Assembly: GCA_027044005.1 (NCBI GenBank)
Contig: JALUDK010000328.1
Coordinates: forward strand, 1-8,141
Direction: 5' to 3'
DNA from: Acidilobaceae archaeon
GTDB taxonomy: Archaea; Thermoproteota; Thermoprotei_A; Sulfolobales; Acidilobaceae
DNA: 8,141 nucleotides
A program made the translations under genes and the position numbers. The notes below the pieces were generated by a model. It was not told the origin of the DNA. It ran no database searches and saw only the letters and a list, made by a program, of their open reading frames with translations. Position 1 is the first letter of the stretch. The number at the start of each line of letters is the position of its first letter. Positions 1-5,399 of this stretch are shown in pieces.

Positions 1-265
1 GGTGGGGCACCTTGTATCAATAGCGGTATTGGCACCCTATAGGGGCATGGGTATAGGGAAGGCGCTCCTCTCTGAGACCATACGTGTTATGAAGGATGTA
101 TACGATGTTGACGCAATATACCTGGAAGTCAGGGTCTCTAATGAGCCCGCCATAAGGCTTTACGAGAAGTTCGGGTTTAGGAAGGTAACAGTAAAGAAGG
201 GCTACTACAGGGACGGGGAGGACGCCTACATAATGGTGAAGACCCTTAAACCGGTCACCACGTAA
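1..265 (+). CDS. rimI: RimI-type GNAT N-acetyltransferase, C-terminal part (5' end outside window)
   Basis: Seen: an open frame runs in from the window edge and ends at TAA 263-265. The readable ~87 residues hold the second half of a GNAT fold: a SIAVLAPYRGMGIGKALL segment, whose R-G-M-G-I-G is the acetyl-CoA pyrophosphate loop, then the LEVRVSNEPAIRLYEKFGF block and a GYYRDGEDAYIMVK tail. Known: these blocks are diagnostic of RimI/Ard1 (NAA10-like) enzymes, which acetylate protein N-termini; archaeal members have broad N-terminal specificity. The GTG at 2-4 is an internal Val codon, because the conserved GH-V-SI strand starts there and about half the usual ~150-180 residues are missing upstream. 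The gene overlaps the convergent reductase gene by 11 bp. The family is clear; the acetylated substrates are not. Confidence 0.9.
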   Translation, partial: VGHLVSIAVLAPYRGMGIGKALLSETIRVMKDVYDVDAIYLEVRVSNEPAIRLYEKFGFRKVTVKKGYYRDGEDAYIMVKTLKPVTT

Positions 266-1628
266 CGCCCAGCTTAGCCTTGTACTCCTTGTATAGCTGC
301 TCTACGGAGTCGACCCACTTAGGCAGCTGCTCAGGATCCTCAGGGTACTCCTCGTAGAGCCTCTTAACCCGCTTCATGTAATCAGCTACGAGGCGTAGCC
401 TTAGTAGCATGCTGGGCCTGCCAAGCATCTTGACTAGTATCTGCGCCTTATCCAGGGCGCTCAGGTTGGCCTTCAGCTCCCCGGTAACGCTGGTCTCGTA
501 GGCCTCTTGGGCCCCCATTAGGCCGATCTTCATGCCCCACTCGATCTCGTCGTTCGTTAGTTCCTGTAGGAATATCCTGAATATGTCTAGTCCTGCCTGC
601 TTGGCTCCTAGCCCCCTCATGTACTTGATGTTGATTCCCCAGAGGCCCCTCCTGGTAAAGTCTCCGGTCTCATGCGCCTCTAGTATGGCCTCGGCGGCGT
701 ACTTTGCAGCTGTCATAGCGTAGCCCATGCCCCCTCCGTGGATGGGGTTGACTGTGTACCCATTGTCCCCTATCCCCAGGAAGTTGTCCCATGCCAGGGT
801 GTTGGCTGGCCTCCTTGTTGGGACCAGGGCTCCTGCGTCGGATAGCACCCTTACCTCGCTACCCACGTCAGGCCTCTTCATTAGCTTCTCCCTATAAATC
901 ACGGCCGGGTGGGGGTAGCCTCGCCCTCCCTGCACGCCAAGGCCTATGTTTGCTATATGCCTCCCCTTAGGGAAGAGCCACCAGTAGCCGCCGGGTGCGA
1001 TCTCCTCGTTTAGGTATATCCGTATGTACTCTGGGTCTTCTATATCATAGTCTAGCTCAACGATCCTCCTGTAGGCGATAGAGGCGTCAGTCTTCTTCAG
1101 GGGCTCGTAGACCGGCCAAGACTCTGGTAGCTTCCTCCTGACACTCCCGCCACTACCGGTTGCATCAACCACGATGTTAGCCCTGAATATTATCGTCTCT
1201 CCATTAGGGCCTGTTGCCTTAACTCCGGCTAGCTTTCCATTCTCCATGACGACTGCTCCCATACGAGTCCTAAGATATATGTCTACCCCGCTGTCCATAG
1301 CGGCCTTAACCAGCGACCTGCCATACTTGTTTCTGTCAATCATATAGCCCTCTCCGCGCACCCGTACCCTTATCTCCTCGCTGGGGCTATAGAGGTCTAT
1401 GCCCTCGACCTTCTGCATCAGGCTGTCCCCACTAGGCTCCGGAAGCCCGGTCTCATGGAAGTGGTGAGCCCCTATGGCGTCGCCACACGGCTTGCCCCAG
1501 ATTCTATCCCAGTCTACCCAGTCTATTCCCGCAACCTTCAGCCCGCTCTTCCTTAGGAAGTATGATAGGGACGAGCCAGCAGGGCCTTGGCCCACTATAA
1601 CGACATCATACTTTAACTCTCTTGCCAA
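255..1628 (-). CDS. geranylgeranyl reductase family FAD-dependent oxidoreductase
   Basis: The predicted product has 457 residues, a usual length for archaeal geranylgeranyl reductases. These saturate isoprenoid chains of membrane lipids (digeranylgeranylglycerophospholipid) or of quinones, using FAD. Seen: N-terminal FAD-binding beta-alpha-beta with VGQGPAGSS (residues 12-20), the family KPCGD motif (46-50, Cys48), VVDATG (153-158), the substrate-pocket motif YWWLFPKG (215-222), and a GD-x-x-(5)-NPIHGGGMGYAM block (287-305) that contacts FAD. The start is TTG at 1628: an in-frame TAG lies two codons upstream and an AGGTG Shine-Dalgarno sits 6 bases before it. The usual GDA(A/S) is GDNG here. 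Crenarchaea carry several paralogues, so which lipid or quinone is reduced cannot be told. It stands alone on its strand, divergent from hsp20. Confidence 0.85.
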   Translation of the reverse strand: MARELKYDVVIVGQGPAGSSLSYFLRKSGLKVAGIDWVDWDRIWGKPCGDAIGAHHFHETGLPEPSGDSLMQKVEGIDLYSPSEEIRVRVRGEGYMIDRNKYGRSLVKAAMDSGVDIYLRTRMGAVVMENGKLAGVKATGPNGETIIFRANIVVDATGSGGSVRRKLPESWPVYEPLKKTDASIAYRRIVELDYDIEDPEYIRIYLNEEIAPGGYWWLFPKGRHIANIGLGVQGGRGYPHPAVIYREKLMKRPDVGSEVRVLSDAGALVPTRRPANTLAWDNFLGIGDNGYTVNPIHGGGMGYAMTAAKYAAEAILEAHETGDFTRRGLWGINIKYMRGLGAKQAGLDIFRIFLQELTNDEIEWGMKIGLMGAQEAYETSVTGELKANLSALDKAQILVKMLGRPSMLLRLRLVADYMKRVKRLYEEYPEDPEQLPKWVDSVEQLYKEYKAKLGVTW

Positions 1629-1733
1629 GCCCTACACCTGCATTAACCACTTGCCATACGATCCTTATTAACCTGTCAGTATTAATAATGCACGTATAGA
1701 GGGCCCACTCCAATCTCATCATAATAGTGAACC

Positions 1734-1745
1734 ATATTAATATAA
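1734..1745 (+). promoter_or_regulatory. candidate TATA box for hsp20
   Basis: The sequence ATATTAATATAA sits in an otherwise mixed-composition stretch, about 45-50 bases before the hsp20 start. Its first ten bases (1734-1743) form a perfect palindrome. Archaeal transcription usually starts 24-28 bases after the TATA centre, which predicts a start near 1765-1768 and a leader of about 20 bases containing the GGGTGG ribosome site. Confidence 0.5.
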
Positions 1746-1757
1746 CCTCGGCTCCTC

Positions 1758-1774
1758 TAATATACAGTATATTA
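1758..1774. promoter_or_regulatory. perfect 17-bp palindrome, candidate operator of hsp20
   Basis: TAATATAC - A - GTATATTA is a perfect inverted repeat of 8 bp around one central base. It lies 13 bases upstream of the GTG start at 1788 and covers the transcription start predicted from the TATA candidate. A dimeric repressor bound here would block RNA polymerase. This position is typical of archaeal repressor sites, including those of heat-shock regulators such as Phr, but the sequence is not one I can assign to a known regulator. Confidence 0.45.
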
Positions 1775-1787
1775 TTGGGTGGAAGCA

Positions 1788-2309
1788 GTGTCGTGGTTCA
1801 GACGAAGGAGGAGTATATTCGATGTGTTCGACGAGATCATGAGGGAGTTCGAGGAGGAGATCAGGGAGATCGAGGAAGAGTTCATGAGGTTCGTACGCGA
1901 GGGTAGGGCAGAGGTTAGAGGCCCCTACTACTACGGGGTAAGGGTGACGATCGGCCCCGATGGAGTCCCACGGGTCGAGGAGTTCGGCAACATAAGGAGG
2001 AAGGCAGGGAGGCCAGTGATCACGGAGGAGATAGAGCCAATGGTAGACGTGCTAGACTACGATAACGAGGTGCTAGTAGTAGCAGAGCTCCCTGGAGTGG
2101 ATAAAGACAAGATAAAGGTAAAGGTAAAGGGTAACAAGCTGATAATAAAAGCTGAGAACAAGAAGAAGTACTACAAGGAGGTAGAGCTGCCAGCAAAGGT
2201 AAAGCCGGAGACCGCCAAGGCCTCATATAAGAACGGCGTGCTAGAGGTAAGAATACAGAAGGAGAAGACAAAGGAAGAGGAGGACGGGGTAGAGGTAAAA
2301 GTAGAGTAG
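1788..2309 (+). CDS. hsp20: small heat shock protein, Hsp20/alpha-crystallin family
   Basis: An ATP-independent holdase that binds unfolding proteins as large oligomers in the cytoplasm. Seen (numbering for the 173-residue form): an N-terminal arm starting with SWFRRRR, a long Glu-rich helical stretch (about 10-40), then an alpha-crystallin domain from about residue 82 to 157, including the hallmark AELPGVDKDKIKVKVKG strands, an ASYKNGVLEVRI segment (the A-x-x-x-N-GVL signature) and a charged tail. The tail ends in VEVKVE, a likely I/V-x-I/V motif that docks between subunits. Start choice: GTG 1788 has GGTGG 5 bases upstream. An in-frame GTG at 1779, adding three residues, overlaps that site and would lack its own. 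A TATA candidate and a perfect palindrome lie just upstream. Next on the same strand is a tRNA gene, 60 bases away. Confidence 0.9.
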   Translation: MSWFRRRRSIFDVFDEIMREFEEEIREIEEEFMRFVREGRAEVRGPYYYGVRVTIGPDGVPRVEEFGNIRRKAGRPVITEEIEPMVDVLDYDNEVLVVAELPGVDKDKIKVKVKGNKLIIKAENKKKYYKEVELPAKVKPETAKASYKNGVLEVRIQKEKTKEEEDGVEVKVE

Positions 2310-2369
2310 GCCCCAGGATCCCCTAGAGAAAACCTGAAAAACCCCATGGGTAATCAAATCCCCCCGGGT

Positions 2370-2493
2370 GCCGCCGTAGCTCAGCCTTGGCAGAGCGCCG
2401 GACTCATACGGCCCTAAGCCAAGGCCGAGGTCGCCCCTGGCGGGGGCCTGGGAGATCCGGAGGTCCCGGGTTCAAATCCCGGCGGCGGCACCA
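2370..2493 (+). tRNA. tRNA with anticodon CAT, probably elongator Met, with a 46-nt intron
   Basis: A full cloverleaf folds once the intron is removed. Acceptor GCCGCCG (2370-2376) pairs with CGGCGGC (2483-2489), D stem GCTC/GAGC, anticodon stem CCGGA (2398-2402)/TCCGG (2456-2460), loop CT-CAT-A|A with the anticodon at 2405-2407, variable AGGTC, T arm CCGGG-TTCAAAT-CCCGG, then discriminator A and an encoded CCA (2491-2493). CAT could mean initiator Met, elongator Met or Ile2 (agmatidine-modified). The anticodon stem lacks the three G:C pairs of initiators and the acceptor starts GCC, so elongator Met is favoured; Ile2 is not excluded. The 3' end directly abuts the stop codon of the convergent rdgB gene. 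A weak A-rich stretch (about 2326-2340) is the only promoter candidate in the 60-base gap after hsp20. Confidence 0.93.
2409..2454 (+). other. tRNA intron at position 37/38 with canonical bulge-helix-bulge
   Basis: The 46-base insertion starts after A37 and ends before A38, the commonest archaeal intron site. The splice motif can be drawn fully: outer helix CCGGA/TCCGG, 3-base bulge AG^A (3' site), central 4-bp helix CTCA (2403-2406) with TGGG (2449-2452, one G:U pair), 3-base bulge TA^C (5' site), and inner helix GGCCC (2410-2414) with GGGCC (2444-2448). This is the strict form cut by the archaeal tRNA splicing endonuclease. I see no box C/D motifs inside, so there is no sign of an intron-encoded guide RNA. 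Confidence 0.92.
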
Positions 2494-3072
2494 CTAGTCT
2501 CCCTGGCCCCCGACAAACCTCTCCGCCCACCTGGCTAACTCCCTAAACGCTTTCCCCCTATGTGATACTCTATTCTTCTCCTCCAGACTCATCTCGGCAT
2601 AGGTCCTACCATAGCCGTCCGGCATGAAGATGGGGTCATAGCCGAAGCCGCCAGACCCCCGTATCTCCCTAATTATAACCCCGCAGGTAACCCCATTGAA
2701 GACCTGCTCGTAGCCAGTAGTCACAAGGGCTAGGCTAGTCTTGAAGCATGCCCTCCTATCACTGGCCTCCTCCAGTAGCCTGAGCACTCCCTCTAGGCCT
2801 ATAGTTCTGTAAACATACTCTGCATAGGGCCCGGGGAAGCCTCCTAAGCTTTTTATGAAGAGTCCGGTGTCATCCACGACCACGGGGAGCCCTGTTTCCA
2901 TGTGTATCCTCCTGGCAGCGTGGAGGGCGATCACCTCGGTATCATCGGCCTGAAGCTCCTCCTTATCAGCCTCGAGCATCCTGAGATCTATGGGAGCCCC
3001 CTCGAGGATCCTGGAGGCCTCCATGAACTTATTCCTATTCCTCGTTGCCAGGTACAGGGTTAGCCTGCCCAT
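2494..3072 (-). CDS. rdgB: Ham1/RdgB-type non-canonical purine NTP pyrophosphatase (ITP/XTP/dITP)
   Basis: Hydrolyses dITP, ITP and XTP to the monophosphate and pyrophosphate, keeping deaminated purines out of DNA and RNA. The 192-residue length is typical. Seen: TRNRNKFMEA (10-19, the nucleotide-binding T/SxNxxK motif), VVVDDTGLFI (64-73, metal and general-base aspartates 68/69), GFPGPYAEYV (78-87), GFGYDPIF (142-149), and AEMSLEEKNRVSHRGKA (159-175, the family's C-terminal signature). The ATG at 3072 follows a GGAGGAGGA ribosome site 4 bases away. The start overlaps the end of bud32 by 13 bp, so it is probably the last gene of the S24e-S27ae-kae1-bud32 transcript. Its TAG stop begins at the base next to the 3' end of the convergent tRNA. 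Confidence 0.95.
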   Translation of the reverse strand: MGRLTLYLATRNRNKFMEASRILEGAPIDLRMLEADKEELQADDTEVIALHAARRIHMETGLPVVVDDTGLFIKSLGGFPGPYAEYVYRTIGLEGVLRLLEEASDRRACFKTSLALVTTGYEQVFNGVTCGVIIREIRGSGGFGYDPIFMPDGYGRTYAEMSLEEKNRVSHRGKAFRELARWAERFVGGQGD

Positions 3073-3749
3073 ACGGTCCTCCTCCTCTCCTCCACATACC
3101 TCCCTCTTAGCCTTATCTCCTCGGCCCTCTCGATTACCCTCTCCCCAAGACCGGGCGCGGCCTCCAGGTAGCCATCGAGGAAGTGCTCTAGGATGTCCCT
3201 AGCCTGCACTGCATGGGTGCTCTCGACAGACCTCCTGAAGAGGTGTATATCGACGGCTAGGTCCTCTACCGAGGTAGCCTTATCCGCGAGGCCGAAGTCT
3301 ATCAGGTAGACCCTTTCCCCTGACACTATATAGTTGCTCGTCGTAGGATCCCCGTGGGCTATCCACCCATCGTGGAGCCTCCCAAGCACCTCTCCCGCCA
3401 TCCGGAGATCCTCTGCCCGGTAGCTGCCCTCCCTTATAGCGTCTCTAAGTACCTTGCCCCGGATCCGCTCCATAATTATGAGGCCTATACTCGGGAAGAC
3501 GCCGAGTAGGAGGGGCACCCTAGCCCCGAGGCTATGCGCCTTAGCCAGTAGCTTAGCCTCCCTCCGGGTCCTACTCATCCTGAGTACATAGTCTAGGCGT
3601 GGGTGCATGTAGGCCTTAGGGATCCTTAGCTTAAACACCGCGTCGATACCCATCCAGGCGCCTACACGGATCTCCGACTCTGCCCCCCGGCTGGCCAGGG
3701 GGAGGCTCCTCACCCACTCGACAAGTCCTTCAGGGTTTCTGGATACCAT
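3060..3749 (-). CDS. bud32: KEOPS complex Ser/Thr kinase/ATPase Bud32
   Basis: Small RIO-like atypical kinase (PRPK) whose ATPase activity drives KEOPS in making t6A37 on tRNA. Seen (229-residue form): RGAESEI glycine-rich loop region (21-27), ATP-binding Lys in AVFKLRIPKAY (Lys40), the Bud32-specific HPRLDYVLRMSRTRREAKLL (49-68), IMERIRG hinge (92-98), catalytic loop AHGDPTTSNYIV (Asp134, Asn139) and DFGLAD (Asp151). The C-terminal basic stretch ends in EERRR plus four residues. Start: ATG 3749 has GGTGG 7 bases upstream and overlaps kae1 by 40 bp. Alternatives are GTG 3776 (weaker ribosome site) and GTG 3713, which would give a GTGA stop/start overlap with kae1 and a 217-residue protein. 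In many euryarchaea kae1 and bud32 are fused; here they are separate overlapping genes. Confidence 0.93.
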   Translation of the reverse strand: MVSRNPEGLVEWVRSLPLASRGAESEIRVGAWMGIDAVFKLRIPKAYMHPRLDYVLRMSRTRREAKLLAKAHSLGARVPLLLGVFPSIGLIIMERIRGKVLRDAIREGSYRAEDLRMAGEVLGRLHDGWIAHGDPTTSNYIVSGERVYLIDFGLADKATSVEDLAVDIHLFRRSVESTHAVQARDILEHFLDGYLEAAPGLGERVIERAEEIRLRGRYVEERRRTVWAG

Positions 3750-4792
3750 GGCACGTCCACCCGGTCTACCCTCCACCTCTGCCTGATAACAGCCTCCTCC
3801 ACCCCTATAGTGATCCCGTGGGCTAGAGCCAGGGCTCCTGTGAGGGCGATCATCACGCCGTTATCCCCGGCAAGCCTAGGCGGGACCGTTCCATGCCTGG
3901 CGCCGCGGCTCTCAGCCATCAATGCCACCTTGGATGCAAGTACCTTGTTAGCGGCTACACCCCCAGTTAGGACCACGCTGTCCCTCCCTGTGTGCGCCAT
4001 ACACCTTTCACCCACCTCGACTATGCTTGAGAAGGCTACCTCCCTTAGCGTATAACACACGTCGCTAAGCCTAGCCCCGCTCCTAGCCATGCGGAGCGCC
4101 GCTGTCAGGAGGCCGGAGTACGACACGTCCTGGCCCTTTACAACGTATGGGAGGCCGTCAATGTAATCCCCGCCCTCGGCGCACTTGTCCACAGCATGCT
4201 TCCCACCGGAGACGTATGGAGGGGCTATACCCACCTCCCTGGCGAACGTGTCAAGCAGGTTGCCCAGAGCTATATCTAGGGTCTCCCCAAACACTCTATA
4301 CCTACCCTCGCTATAGGATAGTATACTAGTATTCCCGCCCGCCACATACACGGCTACAGGGTCACGTAGGCCCGTAACGAACCTTGCCACCTCAATATGC
4401 GCGACCGCATGATTAACAGGAACCAGGGGCTTGCGATACCTGGAGGCGAGGGCCCGGGCTACTGTAGCGCCCACCCTGAGGGCAGGGCCCATACCAGGGC
4501 CCAGGGCCACGGCAATACCATCAACATCCCTAACCGTCAGTCCTGCCTGGGCTAGGGCCTCCTCTAGGACCTCCCCCGCTACGCTGGAGAAGAACGCAGC
4601 CACCTCCCTGGGGAGTATGCCCCCGCTCTTGGGCTTATACTGTCTCCTAGCGTCGGCTAGTATGTAGGGCTCCCTGGAGGATACTATGCCCACTCCGAAG
4701 GTGTGGGCCGTCGATTCTATACCGAGGACTATTAGATCCCCACCGTTACCGCTTCTTCTGCGAGACGAACTCTGTGTAGCCGCACTTACCAC
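3710..4792 (-). CDS. kae1: KEOPS complex catalytic subunit Kae1 (tRNA t6A37 threonylcarbamoyltransferase)
   Basis: Transfers threonylcarbamoyl from TC-AMP to A37 of ANN-decoding tRNAs. Seen (360-residue form): VLGIESTAHTFGVGIVSS (22-39), KPKSGGILPREVA (53-65), ALGPGMGPALRVGATVARALA (96-116), metal ligands His128 and His132 in NHAVAHIE, AGGNTSIL (151-158), the GNLLDTFAREVGI helix (177-189), TGGVAANKVL (276-285) and Asp310 in LAGDNGVM, the third metal ligand. It sits between rps27ae and bud32. Start: GTG 4792 is the only standard in-frame start before the GIEST motif. It lies 47 bp inside rps27ae, with AGGTG 5 bases upstream, and adds ~20 residues of basic, low-complexity sequence that homologues lack. 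Homologues start at the equivalent of the ATA codon 4732, which has GGTG 8 bases before it (340 residues). The function is certain; the start is not. Confidence 0.95.
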   Translation of the reverse strand: MVSAATQSSSRRRSGNGGDLIVLGIESTAHTFGVGIVSSREPYILADARRQYKPKSGGILPREVAAFFSSVAGEVLEEALAQAGLTVRDVDGIAVALGPGMGPALRVGATVARALASRYRKPLVPVNHAVAHIEVARFVTGLRDPVAVYVAGGNTSILSYSEGRYRVFGETLDIALGNLLDTFAREVGIAPPYVSGGKHAVDKCAEGGDYIDGLPYVVKGQDVSYSGLLTAALRMARSGARLSDVCYTLREVAFSSIVEVGERCMAHTGRDSVVLTGGVAANKVLASKVALMAESRGARHGTVPPRLAGDNGVMIALTGALALAHGITIGVEEAVIRQRWRVDRVDVPWYPETLKDLSSG

Positions 4793-4934
4793 AGTGCCAC
4801 CTCTCCACGGGCTTCATGTGGTGGGCCATTATACTCCCGCACCTGGGGCACTTCTTGTTCTTCAGCTTTATGGTCCACGAGTTAAAGTCGACCTCGTAGA
4901 CCATCCTTATGTATGCCTTCACCTTCTTCCCCAT
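4746..4934 (-). CDS. rps27ae: 30S ribosomal protein S27ae
   Basis: Small-subunit zinc-ribbon protein of archaea and eukaryotes. In eukaryotes it is made fused to ubiquitin; archaea have only this part. The 62 residues have a basic N-terminus (MGKKVKAYIR) and a C2-C2 zinc ribbon, CPRC at 29-32 and CGKC at 48-51, ending in SQKKR. The ATG at 4934 comes two bases after the rps24e stop, with AGGAGG (4945-4950) as a strong ribosome site lying inside the end of rps24e. S24e and S27ae are commonly neighbours in archaea, often followed by kae1, as here. All four zinc cysteines are present. Confidence 0.96.
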   Translation of the reverse strand: MGKKVKAYIRMVYEVDFNSWTIKLKNKKCPRCGSIMAHHMKPVERWHCGKCGYTEFVSQKKR

Positions 4935-4936
4935 CC

Positions 4937-5284
4937 CTACTCAGCCTCCTCGAACGGGTTTATACCGCCATTCCTCTCTATTATATACTCCGGCTCGAAA
5001 GCCTTAACCCTCTCAACGCTATCATAAATGTTGATCCTGGCAGTGCTCCTGCCGAGCCCATACTCCGTGGTTATACTCTTCACATAAACCCTGGTGATAT
5101 CGGCGCCATACACCTCTGCAATCTTCATCCTAAGGCTTATCCTCATTGGAGTCGGCTTCAGGGCGTGGTTGATGACTAGTGTAAGCTCCCTCCTGCCAAC
5201 TAGGGGATTGTAGAAGTCCCTTACAACCTCAGCTATAGACCCGTCCTCCAGCTCGAACCTCTTGACCTGGCCCTGCATCGACAT
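4937..5284 (-). CDS. rps24e: 30S ribosomal protein S24e
   Basis: Archaeal/eukaryotic small-subunit protein, 115 residues, a usual length. Seen: FYNPLVGRRELTLVINH (24-40) followed by a helix with PTPMRISLRMKIAEVYG (44-60) and the signature VYVKSITTEYGLGRSTARINIYDS (67-90), the S24e equivalent of the TEFGxGKS-type motif. The C-terminus is acidic. ATG 5284 is preferred because GGGGGTG lies 10 bases upstream; the second Met codon at 5278 would be further away. It is the first gene of the minus-strand translation/KEOPS cluster and shares its upstream region with the divergent flavoprotein gene. Confidence 0.94.
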   Translation of the reverse strand: MSMQGQVKRFELEDGSIAEVVRDFYNPLVGRRELTLVINHALKPTPMRISLRMKIAEVYGADITRVYVKSITTEYGLGRSTARINIYDSVERVKAFEPEYIIERNGGINPFEEAE

Positions 5285-5327
5285 CTAAGCCTAGCACCCC
5301 CACTCAGAGTCAAGCCGAGCCCGGAAG

Positions 5328-5339
5328 GCTATAAAAACA
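5328..5339. promoter_or_regulatory. TATA-like element in the divergent rps24e / CoADR spacer
   Basis: The only AT-rich stretch in the 115-base spacer is GGCTATAAAAACA around 5327-5339. Read on plus, the purine-rich GGAAGG (5323-5328) precedes CTATAAAAA, a fair BRE plus TATA. A transcript would start near 5358-5362 and leave a ~40-base leader for the flavoprotein gene. Read on minus, TTTTTATAG would place a start near 5308 and a ~24-base leader for rps24e. One box may serve both directions. Confidence 0.5.
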
Positions 5340-5388
5340 ATGCCCGTACACGTAAGCACCGGGTTAGCCAGGGCAGTGCGGGAATCCT

Positions 5389-5396
5389 AGGTGGTC
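5389..5396 (+). promoter_or_regulatory. ribosome binding site of the CoADR-type gene
   Basis: AGGTGGTC lies 3 bases before ATG 5400. Assuming the usual archaeal 16S rRNA 3' end (GATCACCTCC), all eight bases can pair, one as G:U. It fixes the start at 5400. Confidence 0.6.
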
Positions 5397-5399
5397 TAG

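Larger units (their letters stand above)
1629..1787. other. divergent intergenic region between the reductase gene and hsp20
   Basis: An AT-rich 159-base spacer carries promoter signals for both flanking genes. On the minus strand, the AGGTG ribosome site (1634-1638) precedes the TTG start. AT-rich stretches at 1661-1671 (GGTTAATAAGG-like, read on minus) and 1679-1688 are the possible TATA boxes for the reductase. On the plus strand it holds the hsp20 TATA candidate (about 1734-1745) and a perfect palindrome (1758-1774). I find no open reading frame with coding character in it. Confidence 0.6.

Noticed and set aside
1676..1722. Possible box C/D sRNA on the minus strand of the reductase/hsp20 spacer: ATGATGA (1722-1716) and CTGA (1679-1676)
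   Set aside because: Box C and D match and the spacing (36 bases) is tolerable, but no internal D'/C' pair is visible and the flanks do not form a terminal stem. The region is better explained as promoter DNA.
1779..1787. Upstream GTG start for hsp20 adding Met-Glu-Ala
   Set aside because: It overlaps the GGTGG ribosome site that fits GTG 1788 and has no ribosome site of its own. It remains possible and changes only three residues.
2020..2271. Open frame antisense to hsp20 and similar long open frames antisense to kae1, the CoADR-type gene and others
   Set aside because: These are shadows of well-supported genes in GC-rich, CTA/AGG-rich sequence. They lack ribosome sites and show low-complexity Leu/Pro/Ser composition with no family motif.
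2310..2369. Terminator or clear tRNA promoter between hsp20 and the tRNA
   Set aside because: There is no T-run or stem-loop for termination. The A-rich stretch near 2326-2340 is too degenerate to call a TATA box. Co-transcription with hsp20 or a weak promoter are both possible.
2409..2454. tRNA intron as an snoRNA host or mobile element
   Set aside because: It is too short for a homing endonuclease gene and lacks box C/D motifs. It fits an ordinary spliceosome-independent archaeal tRNA intron.
3848..3854. Box C-like GTGATGA on the minus strand
   Set aside because: It lies inside kae1 (codons for Gly-Val-Met-Ile) and has no CTGA within 100 bases at the right side.
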